Shown here piece by piece: positions 63,296 to 64,000 of a stretch of 64,000 bases of DNA (positions are counted from its first letter, which is position 1; every line of letters starts with the position of its first letter). The DNA is from Streptomyces asoensis. GTDB taxonomy: Bacteria; Actinomycetota; Actinomycetes; Streptomycetales; Streptomycetaceae. Position numbers and translations under genes: made by a program. Location of the stretch: positions 8,556,001 through 8,620,000 of the forward strand of contig NZ_CP049838.1 of assembly GCF_013085465.1 (NCBI RefSeq). Reading direction: 5' to 3'. Under the pieces are notes generated by a model. It searched no databases. It was not told the DNA's origin and worked only from the letters and a program-made list of their open reading frames with translations.

Positions 63296-64000
63296 ATGAC
63301 CCGCCCCGTCGTCAGCCCCGATGAGCTCGACTCCCTGGACTTCGCCGACCCCCGGCTGCATGCCGAGCGGGACCTCACCGAGGTGTGGCGTCATCTGCGC
63401 GCGCAGCGGCCGTTCCACTGGCAGCCCCCGCGGGAGGACCGTCCAGGCTTCTGGGTGCTCAGCCGCTACGCCGACGCGATGGCCGTCTACCGTGACAAGG
63501 AGCACTTCACCACCGAGCGCGGGAACGCCCTGGAGAACCTCCTGATCGGAGGGGACCCGGCGGCAGGATCCATGCTCGCGGTCACCGACGGCCCGAAGCA
63601 CACCCGGCTGCGCAACGTCCTCAACTCCGCGTTCGCGCCGAAGACGCTCGCACGCATCCGCCACAGCCTGCGCCGCAGTATCGACGACCTCCTCGCCGTC
63701 GCCCTGGAGAAGGGCGAGTGCGACTTCGTCCGCGAGGTGTCGGCGAGCATCCCGCTGGGCGCCATCTGTGACCTCCTGGGCGTGCCGGAGAACGACCACC
63801 GGTACCTGCTGGACCGCACCTCGCACGCCTGGAGCTCCGACGAGGCCGACGCCTCCCCGGAGGCGACCTGGCAGGCGAAGAGCGAACTCCTGCTGTACTT
63901 CTCCGATGTGGCAGCGGCGCGGCGCGGCGACGACGGCGACGACGTGATCAGCCTGCTGGCCAACTGCCGTATCGACGGTGACCCGATCAGCGACCGCGAC
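63296..64000 (+). CDS. Cytochrome P450, N-terminal part (runs off the window)
   Basis: 235 codons from the ATG at 63296, still open at the window end, so the haem-binding Cys is not visible. The N-terminal half is typical: FWVLSRYADAMAVYRDKEHF, then the C-helix segment AVTDGPKHTRLRNVLNSAFAPK with the haem-propionate His and Arg, and the SIPLGAICDLLGVPENDH region. It is a bacterial biosynthetic P450 that probably hydroxylates or rearranges the ansamycin. Its promoter has an exact regulatory box. Confidence 0.9.
   Translation, partial: MTRPVVSPDELDSLDFADPRLHAERDLTEVWRHLRAQRPFHWQPPREDRPGFWVLSRYADAMAVYRDKEHFTTERGNALENLLIGGDPAAGSMLAVTDGPKHTRLRNVLNSAFAPKTLARIRHSLRRSIDDLLAVALEKGECDFVREVSASIPLGAICDLLGVPENDHRYLLDRTSHAWSSDEADASPEATWQAKSELLLYFSDVAAARRGDDGDDVISLLANCRIDGDPISDRD

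Noticed and set aside
31473..64000. Naming the product as rifamycin itself
   Set aside because: The PKS logic matches RifA, but gene order, the HMG-CoA synthase and the amidase differ, and most PKS genes are not visible.

Overview
The window is high-GC actinobacterial DNA. Codons end overwhelmingly in G or C, there are GTG and TTG starts, many ATGA/GTGA stop-start overlaps, and modular type I polyketide synthases. This points to Streptomyces or a close relative. The GC-rich antisense frames are open over long distances and were treated as shadows.

Region 1 (1-9966) is a catabolic block on the + strand. It encodes a fumarylacetoacetate-hydrolase-family end, a VOC protein, an alpha/beta hydrolase, a GlcG/HbpS protein and a MetE-like protein without zinc ligands. 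Then come an aldehyde dehydrogenase, an LhgO-type FAD oxidase, a TIM-barrel amidohydrolase, a ThDP enzyme and an Ldh_2-family dehydrogenase, with one antibiotic-biosynthesis-monooxygenase protein on the other strand. The substrate is unknown.

Region 2 (10125-27438, minus strand) is a PUFA/hglE-like iterative lipid synthase locus. PKS1 is an FMN nitronate-monooxygenase/PfaD-like domain fused to KS-AT-ACP-KR. PKS2 is KS-AT-DH-phosphopantetheinyl transferase. They are followed by a free ACP, a hydrolase, a glycosyltransferase and a methyltransferase, nearly all joined by 4-nt overlaps. An atypical SDR lies upstream and an HSL-type esterase downstream. A glycosylated lipid product is the natural inference.

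Region 3 (27439-31396) holds decayed GntR and acyl-CoA dehydrogenase fragments, a secreted serine-hydrolase homologue with degraded catalytic motifs, a TetR/MFS efflux pair with a twin-palindrome operator, and tRNA-Pro(GGG).

Region 4 (31473-64000, running off the end) is part of a naphthalenic ansamycin (rifamycin-type) gene cluster. The AHBA genes rifK-L-M-N form one overlapping operon and rifG follows the PKS. The 5359-residue PKS matches RifA in layout: CoA-ligase-like loading domain, degenerate KR, ACP, then three modules with methylmalonyl, malonyl and methylmalonyl ATs, an inactive DH in module 1 and an inactive KR in module 3. A type II thioesterase, a Rif-Orf19-like flavin monooxygenase, two P450s, a quinone reductase and a LuxR regulator accompany it. 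An HMG-CoA synthase, an acetamidase/formamidase and an FMN reductase are unexpected members. RifH, RifI, RifJ, the amide synthase and the later PKS proteins are not in the window.

The main discovery is a repeated 18-bp box, CTACC-N8-GGATG (variants CTGTC and CGATG), at seven places, all in intergenic regions of region 4. In six of them a TANNNT -10 element lies exactly 20-21 nt downstream, which puts the box at about -41.5, the classic LuxR-activator position. This defines a candidate regulon of the LuxR protein at 57630 and places the HMG-CoA synthase inside it.
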